From assembly GCA_029210265.1 (NCBI GenBank), contig JARGNP010000022.1:1-36684 (forward strand): a DNA stretch of 36,684 bases, written 5' to 3'. The notes beneath the pieces were generated by a model. That model was not told the DNA's origin. It was given only the letters and a program-made list of their open reading frames with translations, and made no database searches. The stretch is from Legionellaceae bacterium. Lineage in GTDB: Bacteria; Pseudomonadota; Gammaproteobacteria; Legionellales; Legionellaceae. This document shows, piece after piece, positions 8,339 through 18,426 of the stretch (within the stretch, counting starts at the first letter, position 1; each line of letters starts with the position of its first letter). A program made the translations under genes and the position numbers.

Positions 8339-9668
8339 TCAAACCCAAAACAAGTGTGATTTCATAGCTACCAATACCACCGACATCAATACCTTCGGGA
8401 GGCATAAAACTCACCACAAGCGTGGTGATAACACCAAGTAAACCCAAGCCCGCTACCAACAACATGCCCGAAATTCCTCCTGGAATACAAAACGGACGAG
8501 GTTGATTCGGTGCCTTTAAACGCAATTTAATCGCTGCTAAAAACATCATCAAATACATCAACATATACAATTGAGCAGCAAGCGCCGTTAACAACCAGTA
8601 CGAACCGTTCACGCTCGGCATAAACAAAAATAGCGTCGACAACAGCGTTACCAAAATAGCTTGCGCAATCAGTAGCACGGTCGGTGCGCCTGCTGCATTT
8701 TCACGCTGAAAAAACTTCGGCAAATTGCCATCCTGTGCTGCCACAAGCAAACCTTTTGTTGGAGCAATAATCCAGTTATTAACGCCACCAAGACCACCCA
8801 TCACCAACATGACAGCCATGATCGGCATCAACCACAACAAATGATAGCGAGCAAAAAACGCATGAAATGCCTGCATAATACCGGCAACTAAATTAATATC
8901 GCCTTGGGGCAAAACCACGGCAATAGCAAGCGATCCAAGAATCAACGTACCCAAAATAATCAGCACAGAATAAGTCAACGCCCTTGGAAATGCCCGCTGT
9001 GGATCACGCACATCATTGGCATGCACCGTTGCAATTTCAATCCCACAAAAAGAAAGCATAATGGCTGTGAGCGATACCCACATGGCATGATCATGAAAAT
9101 GCGGCACAATACTTGGAAGATCAAACTTAATCTGAATAGGATTACCACCGGCTATCCATAAAACCCCTAAACCAATAATCAGCCCCATAGGCAAAATAAG
9201 CCCCGACAAGGCACAAAGATTACTAAAAAAAGCCGAGGATCGCATGCCTCGCAAATTAATCAGCGTAACACCCCAAAACGCAGCAACCACCACAGCCCAC
9301 AGAAAATAAGGGTTCGAAGCCAGTTGTGGATCAATCAAATAGCCCACGGTTCCAGCCACAAAGGCCAGAATAGTCGGATACCAAATCACGTTTTCAATCC
9401 ACTGCAACCAAATCGCCAAAAACCCCGCTCGCTGTCCAAACGCTTCTTTGACCCAAACATAAACACCACCTTGCTTAGGCCAGCCGGAAGCAAGTTCAGC
9501 TGAAACTAACGCCGTTGGAATCAAAAAACAAAGCGCGCCAAGCACAAAAAAAGCAATCAGCTGGCTTCCAAAAAGTGCTGTCGCTGGCAAATTGCGAATA
9601 CTATCGACGGAACCTACGGTTATCATCGTCAATGTAAACACGGTTAATGCGTGTTTATTCTGCTTCAT
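8286..9668 (-). CDS. APC-family amino acid permease (glutamate:GABA antiporter-like)
   Basis: A 460-residue inner-membrane transporter with about 12 hydrophobic segments. The N-terminal block LTMITVGSVDSIRNLP, and particularly AELASGWPKQGGVYVWVKEAFG, are typical of the glutamate:GABA antiporter branch of the APC superfamily (GadC/YcaM-like). The substrate cannot be read from the sequence; amino acid exchange is the likely role. A strong ribosome site (AAGGAAACGTC before the ATG) fixes the start at 9668. No decarboxylase gene sits beside it, so an acid-resistance role is not supported here. Its 3' end overlaps the unknown gene on the other strand by 53 bases, encoding SVPPLLWSWFQARR. Confidence 0.88.
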   Translation of the reverse strand: MKQNKHALTVFTLTMITVGSVDSIRNLPATALFGSQLIAFFVLGALCFLIPTALVSAELASGWPKQGGVYVWVKEAFGQRAGFLAIWLQWIENVIWYPTILAFVAGTVGYLIDPQLASNPYFLWAVVVAAFWGVTLINLRGMRSSAFFSNLCALSGLILPMGLIIGLGVLWIAGGNPIQIKFDLPSIVPHFHDHAMWVSLTAIMLSFCGIEIATVHANDVRDPQRAFPRALTYSVLIILGTLILGSLAIAVVLPQGDINLVAGIMQAFHAFFARYHLLWLMPIMAVMLVMGGLGGVNNWIIAPTKGLLVAAQDGNLPKFFQRENAAGAPTVLLIAQAILVTLLSTLFLFMPSVNGSYWLLTALAAQLYMLMYLMMFLAAIKLRLKAPNQPRPFCIPGGISGMLLVAGLGLLGVITTLVVSFMPPEGIDVGGIGSYEITLVLGLITMSVPPLLWSWFQARR

Positions 9669-9911
9669 GACGTTTCCTTTGAAAAATTAAAACACATCTT
9701 AAAAATTTTGGCTTATTGTATCATAAATGAACGTGGCTAGTGTTGATTACAGAAATATCTTTATTTTTTTATTAATACCCAAACACAAGCCAGACCAAAT
9801 AAAAACCAAACAGAGTTAATAACTTGCAACACAGCAAAAAATGCTTTATGGTTGCCCTACTCAAGGTTCTTTATTTAAACAAATTTATTGTTTTTTGATT
9901 CGCGAGGTCTT
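9669..9911. other. AT-rich divergent intergenic region
   Basis: About 240 bases between the permease and the divergent peptidase gene. It is AT-rich with several A/T runs. On the minus strand GATACAAT (near 9718-9726) is a possible -10 for the permease. I see no RNA gene or clear operator. Confidence 0.4.
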
Positions 9912-10784
9912 ATGAATAACTTGAAATCAATTGTTTTATGCTTAGCATCTATATTACTAAGCCATCAGGTCTTCTCTGATAATTTGACCTTCGTTGGCAC
10001 AACAGAGCAAACCATAACACCAACCCATCTCAATACGCCACTACAAAATCAGCTGCTCTCCATCACACTACCTGAGTACAAGCTCTCTGAAGCAACCCAG
10101 CATCTAATTTATCAACGCGCTCAAGAACTTTTACAACAAAAAAAATCGGTAAGCTTTTCCCCTATGCGTAACCCATCTAAGAAAAAACAATTAGGCATGG
10201 ACAACGTTCCTGTGCTCAATCAAGGGGCACATGGAACATGCGCAACATTTGCTGTAACCGCAGCAGCAGATGCTCTGATCAATCAAGGTGATCGTATCAG
10301 CCAATTATGCTTACTCCAACTAGGCAACTATTTAGAAACACAAAATCTTGGCCGCAGTGGTTGGGATGGCTTAAGCATTTATACAGCTTTAAACCGCTTA
10401 ATAAACGATGGCTTTATTACCTCTTCAAATCAAAAAAAATACGGTTGTGGCGGTCTAAAAAATTATCCATTTTATAGCGTTGATAGACCTTATTCATCCA
10501 TATCACGCGACGCTTATGCCCAACGTCGCGAACCATCATCTGAGAAACGTTTCACACGAAAAACAGTCTTTACGACATTTAATCGCTCGGCAATCGATCG
10601 CGTTCATGCAATCAAAGCTTCAATCGACGCAGGTCATCGCCACCGGGGCCTGTTCAAACTTAGGAACTCATGGGGCAGCTGGGTAGGTGACGGAGGTGAT
10701 TTCTACATGTCTTATGATTATGCGGCTATTCTAACCAACCGCGGAGAGCAGTTATTGGATAGCGCTGGAAAGACTTCGGGCTAA
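9912..10784 (+). CDS. Secreted C1-family (papain-like) cysteine peptidase, probably inactive
   Basis: A 290-residue protein from the ATG at 9912, chosen because GAGG lies just upstream; an upstream TTG would add eight residues and spoil the signal peptide. Residues 1-22 form a signal peptide ending near QVFS. The peptidase domain has the nucleophile block VPVLNQGAHGTCATFAVTAAAD with Cys110, the conserved ISQLCLLQLGNYLE, and the C-terminal GLFKLRNSWGSWVGDGGDFYMSY with the active-site Asn252. This arrangement is that of the C1-like peptidases found in Legionella. The segment carrying the catalytic His should lie between the helix IKASIDAG (~234-241) and GLFKLRNSW, but only about four residues separate them. 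An in-frame deletion has probably removed it. Likely a degenerate or non-catalytic homologue. Confidence 0.75.
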   Translation: MNNLKSIVLCLASILLSHQVFSDNLTFVGTTEQTITPTHLNTPLQNQLLSITLPEYKLSEATQHLIYQRAQELLQQKKSVSFSPMRNPSKKKQLGMDNVPVLNQGAHGTCATFAVTAAADALINQGDRISQLCLLQLGNYLETQNLGRSGWDGLSIYTALNRLINDGFITSSNQKKYGCGGLKNYPFYSVDRPYSSISRDAYAQRREPSSEKRFTRKTVFTTFNRSAIDRVHAIKASIDAGHRHRGLFKLRNSWGSWVGDGGDFYMSYDYAAILTNRGEQLLDSAGKTSG

Positions 10785-10815
10785 AATTTATTTGAGCTTT
10801 GCCGTTTACCTTTCT

Positions 10816-11097
10816 TTAAGCTATTCTTTGAAGCCTTTCAAATTCATGATCAAGCGCTTGATTAATCAGTGAATTTAAACTTTTACAGCCTGTCTCTCTA
10901 ACCAAAGGCGCTGCTTTTTCATGCCGTTCGCGACCAATCCTAACATTCAATGAACCTTTAAACGGCGTGTCTGGTTCAATACCACGCGCAACACAGCTAT
11001 TAAGATAATCATCAACGGCTTCTTTAAATGCAGCATCAATTTCTTTAGCCGTTTCCCATTCCAAACTAACAAGTGCATAAATAAAATATTGACTCAA
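10816..11097 (-). pseudogene. HicB-family antitoxin remnant
   Basis: The C-terminal two thirds resemble HicB antitoxins of toxin-antitoxin systems. AFKEAVDDYLNSCVARGIEPDTPFKGSLNVRI matches the end of the HicB fold, and GRERHEKAAPL...CKSLNSLINQALDHEF is the ribbon-helix-helix DNA-binding segment. The N-terminal beta-strands of HicB are missing, and the open frame contains no ATG at all. The only start is a TTG two bases after the tsaC stop codon. There is no hicA toxin gene on either side. It is most simply an eroded, N-terminally cut remnant, although translation from the TTG behind a GGTAAGG sequence cannot be excluded. Confidence 0.65.
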
Positions 11098-11099
11098 CC

Positions 11100-11651
11100 T
11101 TACCTAACCCGCGCACCATCCAACACGTGATAGATCTCACTCGGCGCCGTATTACCTCCTAAATCTCCCGCCACAACACCGGCAACACCATCTAAGAGCA
11201 TATGCTCAAAATCAGCTATATTTTTTGCTGGATGAGAGCCGGTGAGATTCGCACTGGTCGACACAAGCGGTGCATGCAGACATAAAGCTCGTGCTATTGG
11301 ATGCGCCGTCATGCGAATCGCAAGGCTATCATGCTCGCCACTTAACCAAGCCGGCACCGTGTCAGACTTAGGAAAAATCCAGGTCACAGGCCCTGGCCAG
11401 GTTTGCTTCACAGCCTCGAGTCTCGCTTCAGGAACATCACCGACTAAAGGCCAAACTTGCTCCCAGTTAGAAACCAGAATAATCAAGCCTTTCGAGACCG
11501 AACGCTGTTTCAGATCCAATAAAGCTTCAACCGCCTGCTGATTAAATGGATCACAGCCCAGACCATAAACCGCCTCCGTAGGATAGGCAATCACCTCTCC
11601 GGCTTGGAGTAACGCGCGTGCTTTATTTATATCAACAATATGCTTACTCAT
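11100..11651 (-). CDS. tsaC: L-threonylcarbamoyladenylate synthase TsaC
   Basis: A YrdC-domain protein of 183 residues (E. coli TsaC 190), without the extra Sua5 domain. It makes threonylcarbamoyl-AMP from threonine, bicarbonate and ATP for the t6A modification at position 37 of ANN-decoding tRNAs. Conserved blocks are AYPTEAVYGLGCDP, LKQRSVSKGLIILV (the K-R-S-x-K-G substrate-binding motif), WPGPVTWIFP, SLAIRMTAHP and PLVSTSANLTG. The ATG overlaps the tgt stop as ATGA. It is the last functional gene of the psd-eno-dsbB-tgt-tsaC run, two tRNA-modification genes side by side. Confidence 0.93.
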   Translation of the reverse strand: MSKHIVDINKARALLQAGEVIAYPTEAVYGLGCDPFNQQAVEALLDLKQRSVSKGLIILVSNWEQVWPLVGDVPEARLEAVKQTWPGPVTWIFPKSDTVPAWLSGEHDSLAIRMTAHPIARALCLHAPLVSTSANLTGSHPAKNIADFEHMLLDGVAGVVAGDLGGNTAPSEIYHVLDGARVR

Positions 11652-12805
11652 GCAGGCTCGGCAAGAATTAAGTCTCGCATTTGTTTGCAGACATCATGCA
11701 AAACATGAATATTATGAATACTTGCAAGCGCCGTAAAATTTGGAGATTTTTGTTTAAACAAATGATGCATGAACGCACGCGAATGATGCGTACAAGTATA
11801 ACATTCACAACTAGGCATGATAGGCGATAAATCTTCTGAAAAACACGCTTTTTTAATTTGAATACGCTCGTCTTTATACTCACTTTCAAATTTCAGCCAA
11901 TTATTTTTACGTACGACCTTACCGCAATACAAGGCGCCATGACGCGCATTACGTGTAGGCGCCACGCAATCAAACATATCAATCCCTTCGGCGACCACAT
12001 CTAATAAATCTTGCGGTGACATGCCCACACCCATGGTGTAACGCGGTTTTTCTTCAGGTAAAATATCATACACCCAACGAATCACTTCAACAGTTTTGGG
12101 CATATCAAACCCCACCGTCTCGCCCCCTAAAGCAATGCCATCAACAGCCATGCCAGCTACAAACTTAGCACTTTCGCGTCGAAGCTCAGGAAAAATACTG
12201 CCTTGAATAATACCAAACAAAGCTTGCTTATCACCGTAACGAGAATTTGGATGTGCCTCGTGATACGCAACCGACTGCCTAAGCCAGCGATGCGTGCGCT
12301 CCATAATAAATTTAACTTCATCTTCTGAGCAGCTATCTGGCGTGCATTGGTCAAACGCCATAATAATATCGGCACCGATGATTTTTTGTGTTTCAAGCGA
12401 CATTTCAGGGGTCATATGAATGGTTTGATTTGAACCCGGCAGCGTAAAATGCGCACCTTCATCATCAATACGACACAGCTCTTGGTTTTTAGATAAGCTA
12501 AATACTTGAAAACCGCCACTGTCGGTTAGCATGGGGCCGTTCCAACCCATAAATTGATGCATACCACCTGCAGCTTCAATCACCTCCATACCCGGTGCAC
12601 ACAGCATATGATACGTATTACCGCCTAGAATAATTTGGCTATCCGCATCCCACAGCTCACGAGGCGTCATGTTATTCACGCCGGCACGTGTTCCAACAGG
12701 CATAAACACAGGCGTAATAAATTCACCGTGCGGCGTGGTCACTCGTGTTACGCGCGCTCGTGTGTGGGCATGTCGCCCAATAATTTCAGTCTGAAATGCG
12801 GTCAT
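11648..12805 (-). CDS. tgt: Queuine tRNA-ribosyltransferase Tgt
   Basis: tRNA-guanine transglycosylase, 385 residues. It exchanges guanine-34 for preQ1 in tRNAs with GUN anticodons, the key step of queuosine synthesis. The active-site block is LTDSGGFQVFSL, and the second Asp lies in MFDCVAPTRNARHG. The zinc site is formed by the Cys-x-Cys-x2-Cys of SCECYTCTHHSRAFMHHL plus a downstream His. GVGMSPQDLLD and GIALGGETVGF are further family blocks. Its start overlaps the end of dsbB by 20 bases and its stop overlaps tsaC, so the three are translationally linked. The tRNA-Asn(GTT) gene further along this window is one of its expected substrates. Confidence 0.96.
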   Translation of the reverse strand: MTAFQTEIIGRHAHTRARVTRVTTPHGEFITPVFMPVGTRAGVNNMTPRELWDADSQIILGGNTYHMLCAPGMEVIEAAGGMHQFMGWNGPMLTDSGGFQVFSLSKNQELCRIDDEGAHFTLPGSNQTIHMTPEMSLETQKIIGADIIMAFDQCTPDSCSEDEVKFIMERTHRWLRQSVAYHEAHPNSRYGDKQALFGIIQGSIFPELRRESAKFVAGMAVDGIALGGETVGFDMPKTVEVIRWVYDILPEEKPRYTMGVGMSPQDLLDVVAEGIDMFDCVAPTRNARHGALYCGKVVRKNNWLKFESEYKDERIQIKKACFSEDLSPIMPSCECYTCTHHSRAFMHHLFKQKSPNFTALASIHNIHVLHDVCKQMRDLILAEPA

Positions 12806-13295
12806 GCTTACATAGCCCTATTAAAAACAACGTACTTATTAAACCTATTATTCCAAAATATAACGCAGACCATGCTGGCATAGAAAGCCCTGCAAACGTC
12901 CAATCAACCTCGCCACAACCGGTTGATCCACCCCAAATAAATGCATGAACAACATCTTGCCAAGGCAATTTATGCATCAATGCCTCAATACCTGGTAAAC
13001 ACATACCTGTATCAGCAACGGGTAAACTCTGAAGCCAAAGCTGACGGAATGCAAAAAACATCCCCCCTGCCGTTAATAACAATTCTGAGAAAAGCAAAAC
13101 ATAGGCACGACGTCGTGCGAATCCAAACACACCGATAATCGCAAAAAACAAAAGCCCAAACATCATAAAGCGCTGCATTAAACAAAGCGGACAAGGCTCT
13201 AAATCTTTGACGTATTGTAAATAATACGACAGCATTAATACCAACATCGCGAGCAACGCAAGTACGCCCTGTTCTACTCTAAATAAACGCTTCAT
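12786..13295 (-). CDS. dsbB: Disulfide bond formation protein DsbB
   Basis: An inner-membrane quinone reductase that reoxidises DsbA; 169 residues with four transmembrane segments. The first periplasmic cysteine pair is CPLC (35-38) in DLEPCPLCLMQR and the second is Cys99 and Cys127 (DTGMCLPGIE ... GGSTGCGEV). Both match the redox centres of DsbB. The ATG at 13295 is preferred because GAGG lies nine bases upstream; an in-frame GTG five codons earlier overlaps the eno stop. Electrons from DsbB go to ubiquinone, which links it to the terminal oxidases in this window. It overlaps tgt by 20 bases. Confidence 0.93.
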   Translation of the reverse strand: MKRLFRVEQGVLALLAMLVLMLSYYLQYVKDLEPCPLCLMQRFMMFGLLFFAIIGVFGFARRRAYVLLFSELLLTAGGMFFAFRQLWLQSLPVADTGMCLPGIEALMHKLPWQDVVHAFIWGGSTGCGEVDWTFAGLSMPAWSALYFGIIGLISTLFLIGLCKHDRISD

Positions 13296-13309
13296 GATTC
13301 TAGTCCTCA

Positions 13310-14581
<1,272 letters not shown>

Positions 14582-15457
14582 TTATCCTTGCTTTATGTCT
14601 GTTATTCTAACTTGCCCCAGCGCTTCGCCCAAACGCACACTCACACCTGCTTTGAGTTCCGGCGTCCATTCAATACGGCTATTTTCTGCAAATAAAACAA
14701 TCGCGGTTGAACCGAGTTTAAAATAACCCACTTCATCCGCTTGCTTAAGTTCTCGCTCAGCAGGCGCCGGTAAATTATGCTTAAAATCTTTAATTTTTTT
14801 AACACGCGGCAAATCCCCATGCCAACAGGTCCCAATTTTACCGACAATCGTCGCCCCAACCAAAATTACCGCCATCGAACCAAAGCTTGTCTCAAAAAAT
14901 AAAACCACACGCTCATTACGTGCAAACAACCGTGGGATATGACGCACCGTATCGGGTTGGACCGAAAACAATGTTCCCGGCACATGAATCATGTCTTGAA
15001 GCGTACCGGCCATAGGCATGTGCACACGATGATAATCACGTGGCGAAAGATAAAGCGTTGCAAACGAGCCGTTCTGAAACGGCGCGCTTTTTTCTGCATC
15101 ACATGCCAGTAATTCATCCACCGAATAATAACGTCCTTTGGCTTGCAAAAGCTGGCCTTGTTGAATATGACCTATTTCACTCACGCACCCATCAACAGGC
15201 GAGACCACATCAGCATCAGCAATAGGTCGCACGCCAGGCTTTAAATACCGCGTAAAAAAATCATTAAAATTCACATAATCTTCAGCATTTTCTCGCTCAG
15301 CTTCCTGCATAACGACATCATAGCTTTGAATAAAACCACGAATAAAATAATTTTTAATTTTAGTTATTTTAATATTAGCAAACATGCCTGCTATCACTGA
15401 CAGCATGATCTTAGGTGCCGTGTATTGTAAAAAAAGCTTAACTCGTATCGAACGCAT
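14582..15457 (-). CDS. psd: Phosphatidylserine decarboxylase proenzyme Psd
   Basis: A membrane-bound pyruvoyl enzyme that decarboxylates phosphatidylserine to phosphatidylethanolamine; 291 residues. The self-cleavage site is the LGST motif in GYFKLGSTAIVLF, whose serine becomes the pyruvoyl group of the small alpha chain. Also visible are FNDFFTRYLKPGVRPI, VSPVDGCVSEIG, and YLSPRDYHRVHMPMAG with the catalytic His. The N-terminal ~35 residues are hydrophobic and amphipathic, as expected for membrane association. GAGG lies just before the ATG. It is the first gene of the five-gene minus-strand operon and divergent from prlC. Confidence 0.95.
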   Translation of the reverse strand: MRSIRVKLFLQYTAPKIMLSVIAGMFANIKITKIKNYFIRGFIQSYDVVMQEAERENAEDYVNFNDFFTRYLKPGVRPIADADVVSPVDGCVSEIGHIQQGQLLQAKGRYYSVDELLACDAEKSAPFQNGSFATLYLSPRDYHRVHMPMAGTLQDMIHVPGTLFSVQPDTVRHIPRLFARNERVVLFFETSFGSMAVILVGATIVGKIGTCWHGDLPRVKKIKDFKHNLPAPAERELKQADEVGYFKLGSTAIVLFAENSRIEWTPELKAGVSVRLGEALGQVRITDIKQG

Positions 15458-15487
15458 AGGGCCTCAATATAAAAAATCTTGGCGCGA

Positions 15488-15520
15488 TCATACCGATAAA
15501 AAACAAAAAGAACCAACATT
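15488..15520 (-). promoter_or_regulatory. Candidate psd-operon promoter
   Basis: On the minus strand TTGGTT is followed after 18 bases by TATGAT (near 15488-15493), about 30 bases before the psd start. It would drive psd-eno-dsbB-tgt-tsaC. Confidence 0.4.
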
Positions 15521-15547
15521 GTTCCCTACATCATCTTCTTGTATGCT
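15519..15547 (+). promoter_or_regulatory. Candidate prlC promoter
   Basis: TTGTTC (15519-15524), a 17-base spacer and TATGCT (15542-15547) lie about 30 bases before prlC. They overlap the divergent psd promoter region, so the two may compete. Confidence 0.45.
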
Positions 15548-15576
15548 CGATACATCTTTTTTTTCGGGCATCTATC

Positions 15577-17586
15577 ATGAACAAACTCCCTAATTTTTCA
15601 AAATTTAATCCTACAAGCTTTCCCGAGCAGTTTAAAAGCTTACTTAAGCACAACCTAAGTGCGATTGATGCTTTAGTAAAAGCTAATCCCTCGCCTACTT
15701 GGGATAGCCTCATGCACCCCTTAGACGATCTTGATGACGCGCTTTCAAAAGCGTGGTCGCCACTCGCGCACCTAAACGCCGTGATGCATTCACCCGAACT
15801 AAGAACAGCCTATCAAGCTTGCCTCCCTGAATTAAGCGCTTATGAGTCAGCGATTCATCATAATCAAGCTTTATTTCAAGCCATCAAAGCACTCGATACA
15901 AAGCAACTTGATGCAACGCAACAAAAAATTATTGCTGATACATTACGTAATTTTGAGCTCGCCGGCGTAGCCTTGCCTCACGATAAACAAGAGCGTTTCG
16001 AAGCTATCAATACCCGTTTAGCCGAACTTTCGAACCAATTTGATAATAACGTATTAGACGCAGTAGCAGCTTATTCACTTCATATCACCGATAAAGAAAA
16101 ACTAGCAGGGTTACCCGAGCACGCCATACAACGCGCGAAAGCCTGCGCCGAAGAAAAAAAAATCGACGGCTGGGTACTTAATTTAGAAATCCCATGCTAT
16201 CTCGCTGTGATTACTTATGCTGACAACCGTGAGCTTCGCCAAGCCATGCATGAAGCCTACGCCACACGTGCTTCGGACTTGGGCCCTAACGCTAAACAAT
16301 TTGATAACACGGATCTAATTCACGAAATCTTAGCCTTACGGCATGAAAAATCTCAATTATTAGGTTTTACAAACTATGCTGAGCGATCTTTAGCAACAAA
16401 AATGGCTAAAACGCCTGATCACGTCTTTGATTTTATATCAAACCTTTCCAAGCGAGTTTTGCCCGAAGCAAAGCACGACGTCGAAGCACTCAAGCAATTT
16501 GCTCGCGAACACTGCGAACTTCAAAATCTAGAACCATGGGATATTAGTTATATATCTCAAAAAAGAAAAGAAGCAGAATATGCCTTAAACGACGAAGCCC
16601 TACGGCCTTACTTCCCGTTACCCCAGGTCATGAGCGGCATGTTTGATACCATCCAAAAGCTCTACGGCATACAACTTAAAAATATCACAGAATCAGTCGA
16701 TACTTGGCACCCCGATGTGCATGTTTACGCACTGTATGACGAAACACAACAGCTCCGAGGCTATGTGTACATGGATTTATTTGCGCGCCCTAACAAACGT
16801 GGCGGAGCCTGGATGGATGACGCACAGAGTCGCCGAAAACTAGCCAACGGTGATATCCAGCTGCCCATTGCTTTTTTAACCTGTAATTTTGCAAAGTCTG
16901 CAACCTATTCTGTACCAACGTTGTCTCATGATGAAGTCGTGACACTTTTTCATGAAATGGGCCATTGCTTGCATCATCTTCTAACTCAAGTCGATTATTT
17001 AGGTGCCTCCGGCATTAACGGTGTTGAATGGGATGCGGTTGAACTCCCTAGCCAGTTTTTTGAAAATTTTTGCTGGGATCCTATCGCGCTCAAACAACTA
17101 TCATCACATGTCGAAACAAAAAAACCTTTGCCCGATGATTTGTTTAACGCATTACTTGCCTCAAAACAATTTCAGGCAGGCCTACATCTAATTCGACAGC
17201 TCGAATTTTCATGGTTTGATTTCTTACTGCACTCAGCCTACCCCGGCGAGCAGGCTGACTGGATTATCCAAGCGCTTAATAAAGTACGTGAAACAACACA
17301 AGTCCTACCGCAAGCTGCTTACAACCGCTCACCACAGAGTTTTTCTCATATTTTTGCTGGCGGATATGCCGCTGGTTATTACAGCTACCTTTGGGCTGAA
17401 ATGCTCTCGAGTGATGCATTTGCACGTTTTGAAGAAGAAGGTGTATTTAATGCCGAAACAGGTCGTGATTTTCTTGATTGCGTCTTAGCCGTTGGAAGCT
17501 CTCAAACCGCCAGTGATTTTTTCGAAAATTTCCGTGGGCGAGAAGCCACGCCCGACGCGTTTCTCAGGCATCATGGTATCAATTAA
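15577..17586 (+). CDS. prlC: Oligopeptidase A (M3 family)
   Basis: A cytoplasmic zinc metallopeptidase that degrades signal peptides and short oligopeptides; 669 residues against 680 in E. coli. The zinc motif HEMGH begins at residue 459 (LFHEMGHCLHHLL), and the third ligand is the Glu in VEWDAVELPSQFFENF about 30 residues on. Other M3 blocks are RGYVYMDLFARPNKRGGAWM and FSHIFAGGYAAGYYSYLWAEML. The start is the ATG giving MNKLPNFSKF; the ribosome site is weak. A glutathione-peroxidase gene follows the stop directly. Confidence 0.95.
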   Translation: MNKLPNFSKFNPTSFPEQFKSLLKHNLSAIDALVKANPSPTWDSLMHPLDDLDDALSKAWSPLAHLNAVMHSPELRTAYQACLPELSAYESAIHHNQALFQAIKALDTKQLDATQQKIIADTLRNFELAGVALPHDKQERFEAINTRLAELSNQFDNNVLDAVAAYSLHITDKEKLAGLPEHAIQRAKACAEEKKIDGWVLNLEIPCYLAVITYADNRELRQAMHEAYATRASDLGPNAKQFDNTDLIHEILALRHEKSQLLGFTNYAERSLATKMAKTPDHVFDFISNLSKRVLPEAKHDVEALKQFAREHCELQNLEPWDISYISQKRKEAEYALNDEALRPYFPLPQVMSGMFDTIQKLYGIQLKNITESVDTWHPDVHVYALYDETQQLRGYVYMDLFARPNKRGGAWMDDAQSRRKLANGDIQLPIAFLTCNFAKSATYSVPTLSHDEVVTLFHEMGHCLHHLLTQVDYLGASGINGVEWDAVELPSQFFENFCWDPIALKQLSSHVETKKPLPDDLFNALLASKQFQAGLHLIRQLEFSWFDFLLHSAYPGEQADWIIQALNKVRETTQVLPQAAYNRSPQSFSHIFAGGYAAGYYSYLWAEMLSSDAFARFEEEGVFNAETGRDFLDCVLAVGSSQTASDFFENFRGREATPDAFLRHHGIN

Positions 17587-17587
17587 T

Positions 17588-18079
17588 ATGCGAGTATCTG
17601 ACGAACTGTACACCATTCCATTTAAAACCATCGATGGTGAAACAACCACACTTGCCCCGTACCGGGGCGAGATTTTATTGATTATCAACGTTGCGAGCCG
17701 ATGTGGTTTTACGTCGCAATATCAAGAATTGGAAGCACTACACCAAACCTATGCTAAAAAAGGTGTACGTATATTAGGATTTCCTTGTAATCAATTTTTG
17801 AACCAAGAACCGGGCGATTCCAACGCCATTAAGAAATTCACAACATCATGCTTTCGTATTACATTCCCGTTATTTGAAAAACTATACGTGAAAGGCTCCA
17901 ATCAATCTCGACTTTATGCTTATTTAGCCAAACATATCGAGAAAAAACCTTGGATATTTGTACCGTGGAATTTTACTAAGATTTTAATTGATCAAGATGG
18001 GCGCGTACTTCAACAATTCTTGCCAACCACGAAGCTATCCGTGGTTAGCAAAAAAATTGATGCTTTACTAACTACATAG
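17588..18079 (+). CDS. Glutathione peroxidase-like thiol peroxidase
   Basis: A Cys-type GPx family peroxidase of 163 residues, of the BtuE/GpxA kind, reducing hydroperoxides with thioredoxin or glutathione. The peroxidatic cysteine is Cys39 in NVASRCGFTSQY, with the partner blocks LGFPCNQFLNQEPG and PWNFTKILID (Trp127/Asn128) completing the catalytic tetrad. The ATG at 17588, one base after the prlC stop, gives the family length; an ATG five codons earlier lies inside prlC. The ribosome site is poor, so translational coupling to prlC is likely. No signal peptide is seen. The 3' end overlaps the convergent cyoD by eight bases. Confidence 0.9.
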   Translation: MRVSDELYTIPFKTIDGETTTLAPYRGEILLIINVASRCGFTSQYQELEALHQTYAKKGVRILGFPCNQFLNQEPGDSNAIKKFTTSCFRITFPLFEKLYVKGSNQSRLYAYLAKHIEKKPWIFVPWNFTKILIDQDGRVLQQFLPTTKLSVVSKKIDALLTT

Positions 18080-18425
18080 ACATCACATTCATGCCCATTT
18101 TGTCGTATAAATTAAACATAATCCACATGGTTCCAATCACCAACACCACGGTCATAAGCACAGTAAACATGAAGCTTATAAGATTCCAGGAAGAATTTGA
18201 ACGCGGATTCAAATGAAGAAAAAACACGGTTTGAACTATAAATTGAACAATAGCTAGAAACCCTACTGTCAAATACAGTGCTTTCGGGGCCATCACTCCC
18301 GAATAGACACAATAAAAAGACAGCAAAGTAACAACGATCGATAACACAAAACCTATAATATAGGATTGATGCGTACCGTAGGAAGCACCTGTATCGATAT
18401 CAAAATCAGATTCGTGTGTGGTCAT
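18072..18425 (-). CDS. cyoD: Cytochrome bo3 ubiquinol oxidase subunit IV CyoD
   Basis: A small accessory subunit of the bo3 oxidase, 117 residues with three transmembrane helices. GTHQSYIIGFVLSIVVTLLSF and the helix containing IVQFIVQTVFFLHLNP match CyoD. It is needed for CuB-site assembly in E. coli. It starts one base after the cyoC stop. cyoE (haem O synthase), which usually follows, is absent; instead the convergent GPx gene overlaps its end. Confidence 0.93.
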   Translation of the reverse strand: MTTHESDFDIDTGASYGTHQSYIIGFVLSIVVTLLSFYCVYSGVMAPKALYLTVGFLAIVQFIVQTVFFLHLNPRSNSSWNLISFMFTVLMTVVLVIGTMWIMFNLYDKMGMNVMSM

Positions 18426-18426
18426 G

